This document shows, piece after piece, positions 8,646 to 18,489 of a stretch of 64,000 nt of DNA; within the stretch, counting starts at the first letter, position 1; every line of letters begins with the position of its first letter. Position numbers and translations under genes: made by a program. Source of the DNA: Antarcticibacterium flavum (GTDB lineage: Bacteria > Bacteroidota > Bacteroidia > Flavobacteriales > Flavobacteriaceae). The DNA lies in the NCBI RefSeq assembly GCF_006159205.1, contig NZ_CP040812.1, positions 4,216,001 through 4,280,000 on the forward strand, in the 5' to 3' direction. A model generated the notes under the pieces. It did not search any database, was not told where the DNA came from, and saw only the letters and a list, made by a program, of their open reading frames with translations.

Positions 8646-10760
8646 TTGAACGCAACTTTTTTTATCCAGGCCGGTCTTGATCTTCCTAAAAAGGCTATTG
8701 AAAATACCGTGGAACTGCTCAGGAATGATGCCACTATTCCATTTATTGCCAGGTACAGGAAAGACCAAACAGGGAATCTTGATGAGGTGCAGATAGAGAA
8801 GATCCATGACCTCTACAAACAACACCTCGAACTGGAAAAAAGAAAACAGGCAATAATTAAAGCCATTGATGCCCAGGGCGCTTTATCCGGGGATCTTAGG
8901 GATCAAATAAGCAGGAGCACCAGCCTTAGCGATCTTGAAGACCTTTATTTACCCTTTAAAAAGAAAAGAAAAACAAAAGCAGATGCAGCCAGGGAAGCGG
9001 GTTTAGAACCGCTTGCAACAATGATCCTTGAGCAAAGGGAAAAAGATATAAAACAAATCTCAAAAAAATTCCTCAATGCTAAAATAGAATCCATAGATGA
9101 TGCTTTGCAGGGGGCTAAGTATATTATTGCTGAAAGGGTTAACGAAGATCAAAAAGTGAGGTCAGCCTTACGGAACTTGTATAGGTCCCGGGCCGTTATA
9201 ACTTCAAAGGTGCTAAAAGCTGAAGCAGATAAGGCTGAAGCTCAAAAATTCAAACAATATTTTGAATGGGAAGAATCATTAAAAAATATACCTTCCCATA
9301 GATTTCTTGCTATTTACAGGGCGTCCAAGGAAGGATACTTAAGGCTGAAGATCGAGGTAGAGCAGGAGGAGGCAGTTTCAAGAATTCTTAGGTCTTTTCA
9401 AAAAGGTAAAAATAAACTGCTGAAAGATGCTGTAGAAGATGCCTACAACCGGTTACTAAAGCCATCTTTTTATAATGAATTTCTGGGTGAAGCAAAAAAT
9501 AAAGCCGACGCAGATGCCATACAGGTTTTTGCCTCTAACCTGGAACAGCTGCTGCTTTCACCACCTTTAGGGGAAAAACGCATCATGGGAATTGACCCCG
9601 GTTTTAAATCTGGTTGTAAAGTTGTATGCCTGGATGAGAATGGTTCCTTATTATATAATGAAACCATTTATCCTCATCCTCCTCAAAGAGAAGGCTCCCT
9701 TGCCGGTAAAAAGCTAAGGTCTTTGGTAAATGCTTATCAAACAGAAGCAATTGCTATTGGAAACGGAACTGCTTCAAGAGAGACAGAGCATTTTATCAAG
9801 AGCATAAAATTTGACAGGGATGTAAAGGTATATGTGGTCAACGAGGCCGGAGCCTCTGTGTATTCTGCTTCCAGGGTTGCCAGGGAAGAATTTCCAGATT
9901 ATGATATTACAGTAAGAGGAGCTGTATCCATTGGAAGGAGGTTAAGTGATCCCCTGGCAGAGCTTGTTAAAATAGATCCTAAATCTATAGGAGTGGGACA
10001 GTACCAGCATGAGGTCGACCAAACAAAACTAAAGGAGAAACTCGATTTTGTTGTTATGAGTTGTGTAAACCGAATAGGGATTAATTTAAATACAGCCAGT
10101 AAAGAGTTGCTTTCATATGTTTCAGGAATAGGGCCTGCACTGGCAGAAAATATTACTGAATATCGAAAAACAACCGGTCCTTTTAAAAACCGAAAAGAGT
10201 TGCTCAAAGTTCCCAGGCTCGGGGCTAAAGCCTATGAGCAAGCTGCCGGATTCCTTCGAGTAAAGGATTCAACAAACCCTCTTGATGACTCTGCCGTTCA
10301 TCCTGAAAGATATGACCTGGTTAAGAAGATCGCCGGAGACTTTGATCTTGAGGTGAAGGAATTAATTGGGAATACAGATATTTTGGAGAAGGTTAAACCT
10401 AATAATTATATCCAGGTAGATCTTGGGTTATCAACATTACGGGATATCCTCAAGGAATTGGTAAAGCCGGGGGTTGATCCACGTCAAAGGATATCGTTTT
10501 TTGAATTCGATCCTTCGGTGAGAACAATTGAAGATGTGAATGCCGGGATGAGCCTGCCAGGAATTGTTAATAATATCACCAATTTTGGCTGTTTTGTAGA
10601 TATTGGGATAAAAGAAAGCGGCCTGGTGCATATCTCGAAACTTGCAAAAGGTTTTGTAAGTGATGTAAATGCTGTTGTAAAACTAAATCAACAGGTAACC
10701 GTGAAGGTACTGGATGTAAATCTTGAATCCAAAAGGATCCAATTATCACTTATAGATTAA
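8646..10760 (+). CDS. tex: Tex family transcription accessory/RNA-binding protein
   Basis: Tex is a conserved RNA-binding protein linked to transcription elongation and translation. The frame is open from an ATG at 8574, but the first 24 residues of that version do not resemble Tex. I place the start at TTG 8646, giving about 704 residues beginning just before the conserved LPKKAIENTVELL and ATIPFIARYRKDQTGNLDEVQ. Domains in order: Tex N-terminal helical region, YqgF-like RNase H fold (MGIDPGFKSGCKVVCLD), helix-hairpin-helix pair (SGIGPALAENITEY and VPRLGAKAYEQAAGFL) and a C-terminal S1 domain (GIVNNITNFGCFVDIGIKES). A TAGTTTG element at 8565-8571 would put transcription initiation at or after the 8574 ATG, which also argues for the later start. 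The gene ends just before a strong bidirectional terminator. Confidence 0.9.
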   Translation: MNATFFIQAGLDLPKKAIENTVELLRNDATIPFIARYRKDQTGNLDEVQIEKIHDLYKQHLELEKRKQAIIKAIDAQGALSGDLRDQISRSTSLSDLEDLYLPFKKKRKTKADAAREAGLEPLATMILEQREKDIKQISKKFLNAKIESIDDALQGAKYIIAERVNEDQKVRSALRNLYRSRAVITSKVLKAEADKAEAQKFKQYFEWEESLKNIPSHRFLAIYRASKEGYLRLKIEVEQEEAVSRILRSFQKGKNKLLKDAVEDAYNRLLKPSFYNEFLGEAKNKADADAIQVFASNLEQLLLSPPLGEKRIMGIDPGFKSGCKVVCLDENGSLLYNETIYPHPPQREGSLAGKKLRSLVNAYQTEAIAIGNGTASRETEHFIKSIKFDRDVKVYVVNEAGASVYSASRVAREEFPDYDITVRGAVSIGRRLSDPLAELVKIDPKSIGVGQYQHEVDQTKLKEKLDFVVMSCVNRIGINLNTASKELLSYVSGIGPALAENITEYRKTTGPFKNRKELLKVPRLGAKAYEQAAGFLRVKDSTNPLDDSAVHPERYDLVKKIAGDFDLEVKELIGNTDILEKVKPNNYIQVDLGLSTLRDILKELVKPGVDPRQRISFFEFDPSVRTIEDVNAGMSLPGIVNNITNFGCFVDIGIKESGLVHISKLAKGFVSDVNAVVKLNQQVTVKVLDVNLESKRIQLSLID

Positions 10761-10782
10761 TTGGGGAGGGTTTTTTTAAAAA

Positions 10783-10816
10783 AAAAGCCCGTTTGACACT
10801 TGGCAAACGGGCTTTT
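10783..10816. terminator. Bidirectional Rho-independent terminator (tex / PRC-barrel gene)
   Basis: Perfect 13-bp stem (AAAAGCCCGTTTG / CAAACGGGCTTTT) with an 8-base loop; the A/T ends give T-tracts on both strands. It lies between the convergent tex and PRC-barrel genes and serves both. Confidence 0.9.
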
Positions 10817-10839
10817 ACACTCAACAAAAATGATTTCAT

Positions 10840-11631
10840 TTACCTTTTTCTTCGGTAATTGGAACCATCAAACTCTCTTCGTTCATAGAAGTTATCATCA
10901 TCTGTAGTTCTTCCCCTGTCACGATCACTGCGATAAGTTGCATCGTTATCTCTCCTACCATGATCATCCCTGTGGGCCTCACGTCTCTCGTTTTCCTTAA
11001 AAGCAGAATCGTGCTGGCGACTGTCGGCTACATTTGTTCTGTCATCATGGCTTCTCTTGTCATCATCTGCCGTGGTGCCGGTAACAACAGTTCTTTGAGT
11101 TTCATCTCTGTCCCTGTCTCTGTCTCTCCTGTCATTGTGGTCGACAGTTCGATCTCTGTCTCTACGATCATGGTCACCTCTATGCCTGTCGTAGGAATCC
11201 AGAACTACCACTTCATATTCCCTGTTAACATTCGCTCCTTTTTCAATTCGTTTGGTCTCTGCAAAGGTTTGGTGGTTGATCCTGTCTGTATAAACAAATT
11301 TCTGGTCATCATTTAAATTCACAAGGCCAACAGGAATGATAATATGATTTTCTCCTTCCTTATTGATAAACTCGTGGACATCGCTATCTGCAGGTTGACC
11401 GTAAGGATCATGATCTGCCTCGATTATGCTATTATCCACTTCAACATCCAGATAAACCACCCTTTCTGTTTTTTTATTCACAAGCAGGTTATCTACCTTA
11501 CCAATTACCCTATTGTCTTTATCCTTCACCTGCCAACCTCTTACATCGGGATCATCACTTGCTATTTTATAATCTGATAGTTCATTAAGGTAAAAAAGGT
11601 GTTTATTTTTATTTTCATGTTTAGTTGCCAT
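10840..11631 (-). CDS. PRC-barrel domain protein with long charged C-terminal tail
   Basis: 263 residues. Residues about 15-65 form a PRC-barrel (RGWQVKDKDNRVIGKVDNLL followed by RVVYLDVEVD), the beta-barrel found in photoreaction-centre H subunits and stress proteins. A second conserved block follows (INKEGENHIIIPVGLVNLND). From about residue 140 to the end the sequence is low complexity, dominated by Arg, Asp and His (RDRD, DHNDRRDRDRD, DDHGRRDND), likely disordered and strongly hydrophilic. No signal peptide is present. It is the second gene of a two-gene unit, 11 bases after a membrane-anchored protein. Such proteins are usually seen in stress-response settings in Bacteroidota; the function here is unknown. 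Confidence 0.8.
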   Translation of the reverse strand: MATKHENKNKHLFYLNELSDYKIASDDPDVRGWQVKDKDNRVIGKVDNLLVNKKTERVVYLDVEVDNSIIEADHDPYGQPADSDVHEFINKEGENHIIIPVGLVNLNDDQKFVYTDRINHQTFAETKRIEKGANVNREYEVVVLDSYDRHRGDHDRRDRDRTVDHNDRRDRDRDRDETQRTVVTGTTADDDKRSHDDRTNVADSRQHDSAFKENERREAHRDDHGRRDNDATYRSDRDRGRTTDDDNFYERREFDGSNYRRKR

Positions 11632-11642
11632 AATATCTTATT

Positions 11643-12296
11643 TTATAGGTTACTCATACTTCTCAGGACATCTGCTGCCTCTCTGAAAAATGAATTAATT
11701 TCTTCTTTTTGCTCCAGGGTTAGTGTAGAGCTATCTATATCCTGCAGTGCAGTTCTCACATCCTCAACATCCCCAGATAGGTTTGGGAAGTTTTCTTCCT
11801 GCATCCTTTCAAGTACATCGACAATTTTATTTCCGGTTTCCTTGATCTTATCGGCGTGATTTGTTGCCTGGGGATTTTGAGTGATCGCCTCTGCTTCATC
11901 TCTCATTTCCTCAAGATCCTTATCAATATCCATATTTACTTCTGCAGCTTTGGCTTCAACAGCATCTATAAGGTGAATCAAAGCATTATTAGTGTATTCG
12001 TGGTCTACTCCCATTCTCTCACGGTCTCCCACGTGAGAAAGATAATTTGATACACTGTCATCATTGAGAGTATCACGTGAGGTCTCATCCCATCCCATGG
12101 TAGAGTTATCATTATCTCTTCTTTGAGCATCTGTATAAGTAGTATCACTAACCTGCTCTGTTCTATTATCGTCCATGTCGTCCATGTCATCATCATTTCC
12201 CGCAAATAGGAAATAAAGAATAATACCAAGAATGATTAATCCTACCAGGATCCATGGCCAAATAGGTTTTTTCTTTTCAATTTTAATTTCTGCCAT
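11643..12296 (-). CDS. Membrane-anchored helical protein of unknown function
   Basis: 217 residues from the chosen ATG at 12296 (MAEIKIEKKKP); an upstream in-frame ATG at 12332 would add 12 unlikely residues. After a short basic stretch comes one transmembrane helix (WPWILVGLIILGIILYFLFA, about residues 12-31), then an acidic linker (NDDDMDDMDDNR) and a mostly helical, Glu/Asp-rich soluble domain with spaced Leu and Asn residues. The N-in topology predicts the soluble part outside the cytoplasm. It probably forms an operon with the PRC-barrel gene 11 bases downstream. I do not recognise a named family. Confidence 0.75.
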   Translation of the reverse strand: MAEIKIEKKKPIWPWILVGLIILGIILYFLFAGNDDDMDDMDDNRTEQVSDTTYTDAQRRDNDNSTMGWDETSRDTLNDDSVSNYLSHVGDRERMGVDHEYTNNALIHLIDAVEAKAAEVNMDIDKDLEEMRDEAEAITQNPQATNHADKIKETGNKIVDVLERMQEENFPNLSGDVEDVRTALQDIDSSTLTLEQKEEINSFFREAADVLRSMSNL

Positions 12297-12332
12297 AATT
12301 TTAATTTTTTGATTAGTAATTGCTTTAAACAC

Positions 12333-12693
12333 TACCTACGAAATTACCATATAGGTTAAGGGATATGTATTAAGGTTAGGCTAAACTATTGTTAATTAAG
12401 CACTAAAGCAGGAGCAGAAGGTTAAACCTATGGTTACTTTCGTTAAAATATTGAGAGTTCTTATCAATTCTTTTTCAGATAGAAGAGTTAGGATCACTGC
12501 GCCTGCCCAACCTGTTCGACACTCCTGGATATCGGAATTAAACCTTAGCGGCGAAAAAATTTAGCTTATCTCCCCGAACAAAACCTGAAGTTTCTTAATC
12601 TTATATAGATACCGTTCCAGGCTTTTATAATGAATGCTTATACAGGTAAAAACCTAACAACTATTTTTGTTCTTTATTCCGGCAACAATAGTT
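12333..12693. other. Intergenic region without recognised gene
   Basis: About 360 bases between the membrane-protein gene (leaving leftward) and the aminotransferase stop. It should hold the promoter of the membrane-protein/PRC-barrel unit near 12300-12360, but no good TAnnTTTG match was found. No ORF, RNA gene or strong hairpin is supported. Confidence 0.5.
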
Positions 12694-13893
12694 CTAATTT
12701 TCCCTATTAAGCTCTTCAACACTTTTTTCCAGAATTTCAAGCCCTTCCTTGGCAGTTTTTATATCTATGTTAAGTGCCGGAAAGAAAACCAGGCTACTGC
12801 CTTCGGTATCCATTAAAAGACCGTGTTGGAGGGATCTCTTCCTTATTTGAGTAGCGTATTCCTGGTCTTTAACATCAACCCCTATAGCAAGCCCTTTAAT
12901 CCTTATTTCTGTTTCAGCGTTAAAATTTATATCCTTTAATTGCTGTTCAAAAAACTTTCCTGTTTCCTTAATATTATTAAATAATTGCTGTTTATGTTCA
13001 ATGAGGTAATTAATAGCTACAAGACTTGCGTCCACACTTATTGGATGCCAGCCATATGAAGAGTATAAACCAACATCTTCCTCCACCTTATTTGCAATTT
13101 CATCTGTTATTATCACTGCACCTATACCCGCGTGGCCTGCAGACATTGCCTTGGCCATGCATATCATATCTGGTTTAATGTTGAAATGTTCAGTAGCAAA
13201 AATTTTACCTGTTCGGCCAAATCCTGTAATAGCCTCATCCATAATAAGCAGGGTCCCGTATTGCTTACAAAGGTTGTCCAGCTTTTCCATGAATTCTGAA
13301 GATGGGATCACTACCCCCAAATTACAAATAACCGGCTCCATAATGAATCCAGCAAGGCTGTGGTCCTTTAGTTTTTCTTCCAATGTTTTAAGTGCTTTAT
13401 CATCCAGGGGAAGATCGATCTTTTCACAACCCGGAAGCAAATTAGGAAAGCTGCTATGTTTTGAAGAAGCTCCAAGGCTTATAGAGGCTATAGTATTCCC
13501 GTGATAACTCCCTTCTACAGATATGAATTTTTTCCTGCCTGTATACATCATTGCCATTTGCATGGCAGCCTCTACAGCTTCAGATCCTCCTGTGGTACGA
13601 AAGCTTGTGGTTAAATGAGTAGGGGTGAGATCTGCCAGTAATTTTGCAAGTTGTGTCCAGGGTTCATAATAGAAATTGGGATAAACATATGCCGGCCTGT
13701 CATTTTTCCTTATTTCATTCTCAATTTCCTCATTGCCCCATCCCAGGCTTCCAACCCCCGCTCCACCAAGGAAGTCTATATACTTATTACCTTGTTCATC
13801 ATAAATAAGACTTCCCTTGGCTTTAGTCACTTTTAAATCGAGCGCTTCATTTCCTCTTCCAAAATACTTTTTATCCCTCTCTTTTGTGTTCAT
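12694..13893 (-). CDS. Class III PLP-dependent aminotransferase
   Basis: 399 residues, fold-type I class III aminotransferase. Visible elements: FLGGAGVGSLGWGN near the N-terminus, SYHGNT (129-134) for PLP stacking, MDEAITGFGRTGK (D219/E220 region contacting PLP) and the Schiff-base lysine K248 in MAKAMSAG. The family covers ornithine, acetylornithine, 4-aminobutyrate and putrescine/diamine aminotransferases; the sequence alone does not fix the substrate, and no arginine or GABA pathway gene lies next to it. It is probably cytoplasmic. It is co-directional with purL but separated from it by purL's terminator, so it is likely its own transcription unit. Confidence 0.85.
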   Translation of the reverse strand: MNTKERDKKYFGRGNEALDLKVTKAKGSLIYDEQGNKYIDFLGGAGVGSLGWGNEEIENEIRKNDRPAYVYPNFYYEPWTQLAKLLADLTPTHLTTSFRTTGGSEAVEAAMQMAMMYTGRKKFISVEGSYHGNTIASISLGASSKHSSFPNLLPGCEKIDLPLDDKALKTLEEKLKDHSLAGFIMEPVICNLGVVIPSSEFMEKLDNLCKQYGTLLIMDEAITGFGRTGKIFATEHFNIKPDMICMAKAMSAGHAGIGAVIITDEIANKVEEDVGLYSSYGWHPISVDASLVAINYLIEHKQQLFNNIKETGKFFEQQLKDINFNAETEIRIKGLAIGVDVKDQEYATQIRKRSLQHGLLMDTEGSSLVFFPALNIDIKTAKEGLEILEKSVEELNREN

Positions 13894-13976
13894 AGTCGCT
13901 TTGTGTTTCTAAAGAAGGTAAAAAAAATGAAAAAGAGTTTGTGTTAGGAAAAGGTGAAAGAGATGGTAAATAATTA

Positions 13977-14000
13977 AAAAAGCCCCGAATGGGGCTTTTT
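13977..14000 (-). terminator. Rho-independent terminator downstream of purL
   Basis: Perfect 10-bp stem AAAAAGCCCC / GGGGCTTTTT with a GAAT loop. It lies 22 bases beyond the purL stop on the minus strand, with an A-run (T-run on minus) on the far side. Confidence 0.9.
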
Positions 14001-14021
14001 AGTAATTTTTATGTCCAAAAA

Positions 14022-17000
14022 CTATTTTTTCTCTTCCAGCCATTTCCTGGCATTTACAAATGCCTCTATCCATGGGGTTACTTCATCTTTTCTTCCTTTT
14101 GGATAATAGGCCCAGTTCCATTGGAAGGTAGAGCGTTCAAGGTGTGGCATCATCACCAGGTGCCTTCCGGTATCATCTGTAAGCATAGCTGTGTTATGAT
14201 TGGACCCATTTGGATTGGATGGATATTTATCATATCCATATTCTCCTACGATGTTATAACGCTCACGCGCGTATGGAAAGCTGAATTTCCCTTCCCCGTG
14301 TGCCGCCCATATTCCCAGTTTGGTGCCAGAAAGGGAACCAAGCATTACAGAATGGTTCTCTTTTATCTCTACAGAGGTAAAGGTACATTCAAACTTCTTT
14401 GAAGCATTATGAAGCATCTTTGGTTTTTCGTCATGATCAGGATTTATAAGTCCAAGTTCAATGAACAACTGGCAACCATTACAAACTCCAATAGATAGGG
14501 TATCTTTTCTTGCAAAGAAATTGTCAAGGGCCGTTTTGGCTTTTTCGTTATATAAAAAGGCCCCTGCCCAGCCCTTTGCGCTTCCAAGTACATCTGAGTT
14601 GGAAAAACCTCCCACAGCAGCAATAAATCTTATATCTTCCAGGGTTTCCCGGCCGCTTATAAGGTCTGTCATATGCACATCCTTCACATCAAAACCTGCC
14701 AGGTACATCGCCCGCGCCATTTCCCTCTCACTGTTAGATCCTTTTTCACGAATTACTGCTGCTTTGATCCTGTTCCCGGATGCATCCAGTCCCGGCAGTT
14801 TTCCTGTAAAATTTTCAGGAAATTTGAATTCGAGTGGCTGGTGAACATAATTCTTATATCGCTCTGTTGCCTTGTCCAGTCCGCTTTGTTTTTGATCCAG
14901 TAAGAATGAGGTTTGGAACCAGGTATCACGAAGAGCTGGAATGTTGAATTCAAAATCCCGGCTTCCATTCTTAATAGATAGGGTATCACCTTCAGCCGGC
15001 GATCCAATTTTAAAGAATTCTATATCGTTTTCAGTAAAAAGTTCTTCAACAGATGTGTTTCTGGCCTGGAAAACAATTCCGCAGTTCTCATTAAAAAGAA
15101 GCTTTATGATATCTTCTTCCTTTAATTCTGAAAGGTCAAGATTAGCTCCCAGGTTCACATCTGCAAAGCACATTTCCAGTAGAGTAGTGATCAATCCACC
15201 AGATGCCACATCGTGACCGGCTAGTATTAGATCCTGTTTTATTAATGCCTGGATGACATTGAAGGCAGCTGCAAACTTTTTGTCATCTTTTATTGTTGGA
15301 ACTTCATTTCCAACTTTATTAAGAATTTGGGCGAAAGAGGATCCTCCCAGTTTAAAATCATCGCCAGAAAGGTTTATGTAGTAAATTGGGCCTCCATCCT
15401 TTTGCAGCAAAGGCTCCACAACTTTGGTAATATCATCGCAATGACCGGCAGCAGAAATGATCACCGTACCGGGCGCAAGTACTTCCTTATCCTTATATTT
15501 TTGCTTCATCGAAAGGGAATCCTTTCCCGTAGGGACATTGATCCCAAGTGCCAGGGCAAAGTCTGATACTCCCTGGACTGCCTCATATAGTCTTGTATCT
15601 TCACCTTCATTATTACAGGGCCACATCCAGTTGGCAGAGAGGGAAACAGATTTAAGGCCATTTTCCAGGGGTGCCCACACTATGTTGGATAATGCTTCCC
15701 CAATTGAATTCCGGGAACCTGCCACGGGGTCCACAAGGGCCGAGACAGGGGAGTGGCCAATAGTAGTTGCCACCCCTTCCTTACCATTATAATCAAGGGC
15801 CATCACCCCAACATTGTTAAGCGGTAGTTGCAAGGGCCCTGCTGTTTGTTGTTTTGCAACCCGACCGGTCACACAACGGTCAACTTTATTAGTGAGCCAG
15901 TCTTTACAGGCCACGGCCTCAAGTTGTAACACCTGTTCCAGGTAGTTGGTTAACTGGTCGCCAGTATATTCCAGAGCGGCATAATCCCTATTCACGCTCA
16001 CATCATTCATTACCGTTTTTGGAGAGCTGCCAAACATATCCAGCAGGGAAAGGTCCATTGGTTTTTCCCCCGTTTTTCCACTTTCAAACTTAAAATTATG
16101 ATCGTTTGTTACTGCCCCAACATTATACATTGGTGCCCGCTCTCTTTCTGAGACCTTTCTAAGGATCTCCATATCATTTTCTCCTATCACAAGGCCCATT
16201 CTCTCCTGGGACTCATTACCAATTATTTCTTTAGCTGAAAGGGTAGGATCTCCAACCGGTAGTGCATCCAGGTCTATATTCCCCCCGGTTTCCTCCACCA
16301 GTTCGCTCAAACAGTTAAGGTGGCCACCTGCCCCGTGGTCGTGGATGGAAACAATAGGGTTGTGCTCACTTTCAACCATACCTCTTATGGCATTTGCTGC
16401 ACGTTTTTGCATTTCGGGGTTTGCCCTTTGAATGGCATTAAGTTCTATACCACTGCTAAATTCACCTGTGTCGGCAGAGGATACTGCGGCTCCTCCCATT
16501 CCAATACGGTAATTTTCACCTCCCAGGACAACGATCCTGTCTCCCTTCTTAGGGACATCCTTAATGGCCTGGCTTGCCTTGCCATAACCAACGCCACCTG
16601 CCAGCATGATCACTTTATCATATCCCAGGATCCTGTTGTGCTCCTCGTGTTCAAATGTCAATACAGATCCTGTGATCAAAGGCTGGCCAAACTTATTGCC
16701 AAAATCTGAAGCTCCATTGGAAGCTTTGATCAAAATATCCATTGGGCTCTGGTAAAGCCATTTTCTTTCCTCAACACCTTTTTCCCACTTCCTGTTGTTA
16801 TCCAAACGCGAATACGAAGTCATATAAACCGCCGTACCTGCAAGTGGGAGGGAACCTTTTCCTCCTGCGAGCCTGTCGCGAATTTCCCCGCCGCTTCCTG
16901 TGGCTGCCCCGTTAAATGGCTCAACGGTAGTTGGAAAGTTGTGGGTTTCAGCTTTTAGGGAAATGACAGAGTCAAATTGCGATGCTGTGTAATATTCGGG

Positions 17001-17687
17001 AACATCAGCTCTTTTGGGAGCGAATTGTTCTACCCGTGGTCCTTTTACAAAGGCTACATTATCTTTATAGGCAGAAACTATATTATTGGGATTCTCTTCT
17101 GATGTTTTCCTGATGAGTTTGAAAAGCGTAGAAGGTTTTTCTTCCCCGTCAATTACAAAACTACCATTGAAGATCTTATGGCGGCAATGTTCAGAATTTA
17201 CCTGTGAGAATCCAAATACTTCAGAATCTGTAAGCTTACGCTCAAGTTTCTTTGCCAGTTTATTTAAGTACTCGACCTCTTCATCATTTAAAGCCAGGCC
17301 TTCCTGTTTATTAAAAGCGGCTATATCCTCTACTTCAATGACCGGTTGTGGTTTTGTGTCCACGGTGAAAATTTCCTGGTCCAGTCCTTCATATTTCTGG
17401 GAAAGCATAGGATCGTAATTGGTAAAATGAGGATCAACTTTAAGGAATTCTTCAATACGAAGTATTCCTTTAATACCCATGGTTTGGGTGATCTCCACAG
17501 CATTTGTACTCCAGGGAGTGATCATTGCGGCACGGGGACCAACAAAAAAATCTGCCAGGGCAGATTTGTTGAGGAATTGCGCGTTGCCAAAAAGCCAGTT
17601 TAATTTAGTAATTGAGGCTGCTGTTAGCGCTGTATGGGTTTCTACTGCGTAAACCTTAGCGGTTTGGGTTCCGAAGAAAAGGATCAT
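14022..17687 (-). CDS. purL: Phosphoribosylformylglycinamidine synthase (fused PurL/PurQ type)
   Basis: 1221 residues, the long single-chain FGAM synthase. It converts FGAR, glutamine and ATP to FGAM in purine biosynthesis. The N-terminal domain and linker are followed by two AIR-synthase-like halves: LKAETHNFPTTVEPFNGAATG and IHDHGAGGHLNCLSELVEE in the first, NVPTGKDSLSMKQKYKD in the second. The C-terminal glutamine amidotransferase domain starts near VIREKGSNSEREMARAMYL and has the nucleophile cysteine in GVCNGCQLFIELG and the HGEGKF segment. The start at 17687 gives a short, plausible N-terminus (MILFFGTQTAKVYAV). It appears monocistronic with its own terminator. purB, another purine gene, lies 43 kb away in the window, so the pathway is dispersed. 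Confidence 0.97.
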   Translation of the reverse strand: MILFFGTQTAKVYAVETHTALTAASITKLNWLFGNAQFLNKSALADFFVGPRAAMITPWSTNAVEITQTMGIKGILRIEEFLKVDPHFTNYDPMLSQKYEGLDQEIFTVDTKPQPVIEVEDIAAFNKQEGLALNDEEVEYLNKLAKKLERKLTDSEVFGFSQVNSEHCRHKIFNGSFVIDGEEKPSTLFKLIRKTSEENPNNIVSAYKDNVAFVKGPRVEQFAPKRADVPEYYTASQFDSVISLKAETHNFPTTVEPFNGAATGSGGEIRDRLAGGKGSLPLAGTAVYMTSYSRLDNNRKWEKGVEERKWLYQSPMDILIKASNGASDFGNKFGQPLITGSVLTFEHEEHNRILGYDKVIMLAGGVGYGKASQAIKDVPKKGDRIVVLGGENYRIGMGGAAVSSADTGEFSSGIELNAIQRANPEMQKRAANAIRGMVESEHNPIVSIHDHGAGGHLNCLSELVEETGGNIDLDALPVGDPTLSAKEIIGNESQERMGLVIGENDMEILRKVSERERAPMYNVGAVTNDHNFKFESGKTGEKPMDLSLLDMFGSSPKTVMNDVSVNRDYAALEYTGDQLTNYLEQVLQLEAVACKDWLTNKVDRCVTGRVAKQQTAGPLQLPLNNVGVMALDYNGKEGVATTIGHSPVSALVDPVAGSRNSIGEALSNIVWAPLENGLKSVSLSANWMWPCNNEGEDTRLYEAVQGVSDFALALGINVPTGKDSLSMKQKYKDKEVLAPGTVIISAAGHCDDITKVVEPLLQKDGGPIYYINLSGDDFKLGGSSFAQILNKVGNEVPTIKDDKKFAAAFNVIQALIKQDLILAGHDVASGGLITTLLEMCFADVNLGANLDLSELKEEDIIKLLFNENCGIVFQARNTSVEELFTENDIEFFKIGSPAEGDTLSIKNGSRDFEFNIPALRDTWFQTSFLLDQKQSGLDKATERYKNYVHQPLEFKFPENFTGKLPGLDASGNRIKAAVIREKGSNSEREMARAMYLAGFDVKDVHMTDLISGRETLEDIRFIAAVGGFSNSDVLGSAKGWAGAFLYNEKAKTALDNFFARKDTLSIGVCNGCQLFIELGLINPDHDEKPKMLHNASKKFECTFTSVEIKENHSVMLGSLSGTKLGIWAAHGEGKFSFPYARERYNIVGEYGYDKYPSNPNGSNHNTAMLTDDTGRHLVMMPHLERSTFQWNWAYYPKGRKDEVTPWIEAFVNARKWLEEKK

Positions 17688-17832
17688 CCTGCGTTGTTTA
17701 GTGTTGTTTTTGGAAGGACCAAATTTAAGATTTTTACAACTAAATGATGATATTTAAAGAGATTAATTAAGTGTAGTTTTTAAGCAGGAAGTAAATGATC
17801 GAAAGATGGTGAGGGAAGATGAATTGTAAGGC

Positions 17833-18402
17833 TTAATAATATCCCAGGCCATCTACAGTGTCTACCTCATAGATATCCCATTCATCTGGTAGATAGGTGG
17901 AAGTAGGCCCGGTTACATCATCTCTCCTTCTCAGGGTCATATCCTTTCCAAAATCCAGATCATTATCTACCTCGCCTATCACATCAATTAGGATTCCTTC
18001 CTTAAATAAACCAATAGGATCGTTACCATTAAAATCCATAGGAGCACCTGCCCTGAGCAGGTGGGCATTTTCAAGGATTTCTGGTAAAACAGCTGCTTCA
18101 TTACCAATTACGTATACATTATCCCTTAACAGGGTGCCTGTAAGAAGTAATTCCCCGGTCCAGTCACCCGCAGCATTCGATTGTTTTTTTATAGAATATC
18201 CCTCAGCACCAAGATCGATGTCCCTGCCGGTAAGATTGACGATCTCCAGCGCTTTGTTGAAAGAGGTGCCTTCAATATATTCTGAAAAGAATAGATCTGG
18301 TGAAAATTCTTCTTCTACCAGAATGGGTTCCCGCGCATCATCTTTTTCACAGGAAGAAAAAATAAAGGTCATTACAAACAGGTAAAATAAGGCTCCTCTC
18401 AT
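17833..18402 (-). CDS. Lamin-tail-domain lipoprotein
   Basis: 189 residues with a lipoprotein signal (MTFIFSSC, Cys about 18). The body fits a bacterial lamin-tail (LTD) domain: FFSEYIEGTSFNKALEIVNLTG, where the EYIEG...NKALEI pattern is typical, followed by YSIKKQSN and VIGNEAA. In Bacteroidota LTD domains are found on secreted nucleases and surface proteins; here no catalytic domain is present, so the LTD is the whole mature protein. It is probably anchored in the outer or inner membrane. It lies between purL and the rRNA methyltransferase gene on the same strand, without an obvious functional link. Function unknown. Confidence 0.75.
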   Translation of the reverse strand: MRGALFYLFVMTFIFSSCEKDDAREPILVEEEFSPDLFFSEYIEGTSFNKALEIVNLTGRDIDLGAEGYSIKKQSNAAGDWTGELLLTGTLLRDNVYVIGNEAAVLPEILENAHLLRAGAPMDFNGNDPIGLFKEGILIDVIGEVDNDLDFGKDMTLRRRDDVTGPTSTYLPDEWDIYEVDTVDGLGYY

Positions 18403-18489
18403 AGGCTGAAATTTATTTTAAGATACTATTTTTTTCGAAAATTCTATATGGTGAAAAGATGCCTTACCCTGAAGTTTTCTCAACCAGCC

